Of a stretch of DNA of 64,000 bases, positions 63,084-64,000 are shown piece after piece. Source of the DNA: Candidatus Lustribacter telmatis (GTDB lineage Bacteria > Vulcanimicrobiota > Vulcanimicrobiia > Vulcanimicrobiales > Vulcanimicrobiaceae); NCBI GenBank assembly GCA_003164045.1, contig PLRU01000034.1, positions 322,827 through 386,826 on the forward strand, given 5' to 3'. A program made the translations under genes and the position numbers. The notes beneath the pieces were generated by a model. It was not told the origin of the DNA. It saw nothing but the letters and a program-made list of their open reading frames with translations, and made no database searches. Numbering within the stretch: position 1 is the first letter of the stretch; the number at the start of each line of letters is the position of its first letter.

Positions 63084-63658
63084 TCGAACCGCGTAAGGCC
63101 GGGCGGCCGCGAAATCCCGACGTTCACGCGGCCATCCTTCGCGCAACCGCCGAGCTGCTCGGCAAAGCCGGCTATGCGAATCTCAGCATCGAGGGCGTCG
63201 CGCAACAGGCGGGCGTGACGCGCCAATCGATTTATCGGCGCTGGCCGTCCAAGTTGGCACTCGTCGCCGAGTTGCTGCGTGAAGTCAGTGAGAGTGCACC
63301 GCTGCCCGACGCGGGCTCGCTGCGCGACGACTTGCGCGCCCTCTATCGGTTGTACGCAAGTTATTTGGACACGCCCGGCGGTCCGATCATCCCGGCGCTC
63401 GTTGCGGAAGCGATGCACGACGGCGAATTAGCCTCGATCGTGGGTGCATACGTCGACGAACGGCGCATTGCGGCGATGCGCGTCTTCGAACGAGCGGTCG
63501 CGCGCGGCGAGATGCGCGCGGACGCCGATCCCGGTATGTTGATCGATCTCGTTTCCGCGTATTTTTGGTACTTGAAGCTCATCCGCCGCGCGCCGATCCC
63601 GCCGGACGACATCGAACCGTTCGTCAACGTCGTGCTCGACGGCATCGCGAGCCGTTAG
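63080..63658 (+). CDS. TetR-family transcriptional regulator
   Basis: 192 aa starting at TTG 63080, which overlaps the flavin reductase stop. The N-terminal helix-turn-helix is clear: AGRPRNPDVHAAILRATAEL, then LSIEGVAQQAGVTRQSIYRR with WPSKLALV. The C-terminal ligand domain includes MHDGELASIVGAYVDERRIA. It probably represses both the flavin reductase operon and hyuA through the palindrome at 62397-62419, with a pathway intermediate as inducer. Confidence 0.93.
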   Translation: MIEPRKAGRPRNPDVHAAILRATAELLGKAGYANLSIEGVAQQAGVTRQSIYRRWPSKLALVAELLREVSESAPLPDAGSLRDDLRALYRLYASYLDTPGGPIIPALVAEAMHDGELASIVGAYVDERRIAAMRVFERAVARGEMRADADPGMLIDLVSAYFWYLKLIRRAPIPPDDIEPFVNVVLDGIASR

Positions 63659-64000
63659 CGTTTGTAGACGAGCTCGGTAGACGGGAACGAGGCGAAGTGA
63701 TCGTACTTCGCGTTGAGGTCGACTTCCGGCTGGAGGAGGCTGGGCTCCAGGCTCTCGCCATAACGGGCGCGTGTCATCGAGGCGACGAGTGCGGGGTCGA
63801 TTTTGGTGTGTTGCACCAGAAGGGCCGCGCTTTTGGCCTGATTGCGCTTGTCGTTTGCCCACGTAGCAGTTTGCCGCATTACCGAGACGAACCGGGCGAC
63901 GAGATCGGGATGCGCCGTCGCCCACGACGTCCGCGCGAACCAAACGGTACGCAGATACTGTTTGCCGAGCGCATCATCGGCCGAGGCGAGAACGCGAGCG
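63655..64000 (-). CDS. NMT1-type periplasmic substrate-binding protein, N-terminus beyond the window
   Basis: The last 115 codons of a minus-strand gene are present; it continues past 64000. The segment (ALGKQYLRTVWFARTSWATA, HPDLVARFVSVMRQTATWAN, AKYDHFASFPSTELVYKR) aligns with the C-terminal third of the binding protein at 57643-58575 (shared AHPDLV/DHPDLV, NQAKSA and a Lys-rich end). Convergent overlap of 4 bp with tetR. It is the fifth NMT1-type binding protein in the window. Confidence 0.85.
   Translation of the reverse strand, partial: ARVLASADDALGKQYLRTVWFARTSWATAHPDLVARFVSVMRQTATWANDKRNQAKSAALLVQHTKIDPALVASMTRARYGESLEPSLLQPEVDLNAKYDHFASFPSTELVYKR

Noticed and set aside
1-64000. tRNA, rRNA, CRISPR array, insertion sequence or integrase
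   Set aside because: No cloverleaf with a GGTTCGA arm in an intergenic space, no regular spaced repeats and no transposase or integrase motif was seen. Faint matches to TTCGA arms fell inside genes.

Overview
The window is GC-rich, gene-dense DNA from a diderm bacterium: there is a TonB-dependent outer-membrane receptor, Tat and Sec signal peptides, PQQ enzymes and secreted c-type cytochromes. Intergenic spaces are very short, and ATGA or GTGA stop/start overlaps are frequent. The receptor with an N-terminal carboxypeptidase-regulatory domain, together with many orphan periplasmic binding proteins, would fit an uncultured lineage such as Candidatus Eremiobacterota/Vulcanimicrobiota. That placement is inference from gene style; I see no rRNA or other phylogenetic marker. 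No tRNA, rRNA, CRISPR array, insertion sequence or prophage was found.

Layout. 1-5 kb: TonB receptor and small secreted beta-rich proteins. 5-9 kb: a complete proline operon, proC-proB-proA, behind a PEBP-family gene. 9-13 kb: a LysR regulator divergent from a methyltransferase plus branched-chain-type binding protein, then an NMT1-type binding protein. 13-16 kb: an FAD monooxygenase and an MFS exporter. 16-21 kb: a large multicopper oxidase fusion, a double-ABM membrane protein and an amidohydrolase. 21-30 kb: an MFS pump, zwf, a sorbosone-type PQQ dehydrogenase, a binding protein, a TlpA-like thioredoxin and mqo. 30-32 kb: an ABC exporter pair. 32-38 kb: a LodA/LodB-like quinone-cofactor oxidase operon divergent from a di-haem protein. 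38-44 kb: a ring-hydroxylating oxygenase with a binding protein, a flavin amine oxidase and a quinohaemoprotein dehydrogenase. 45-49 kb: a Rieske ferredoxin, two tandem ACMSD-type amidohydrolases and an aromatic-acid MFS importer. 49-52 kb: small hydrolase, acetyltransferase and a glycine-rich secreted protein. 52-55 kb: binding protein and LLM flavin oxidoreductase opposite an IclR regulator. 55-63.7 kb: a six-gene overlapping operon (hydantoinase A, hydantoinase B, NMT1 binding protein, dihydroorotate-dehydrogenase-like flavoprotein, a deletion-damaged methyltransferase, fumarylacetoacetase-family hydrolase) divergent from a flavin reductase-TetR pair. The window ends inside another NMT1-type binding protein.

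How it works together. The theme is uptake and oxidative breakdown of small aromatic or heterocyclic compounds: oxygenases, ring-opening hydrolases, decarboxylase-like amidohydrolases and periplasmic quinone- or copper-dependent oxidases, controlled by local LysR, IclR and TetR regulators. At three of these divergent promoters I could read a good inverted repeat that fits the adjacent regulator family. The most notable items are the hydantoinase/DHODH-like operon with its in-window decayed methyltransferase, the LodAB-type operon whose flavoprotein lacks a normal start codon, a 58-bp repeat shared by two promoters, and frequent -10-like boxes so close to ATG that leaderless mRNAs are likely.
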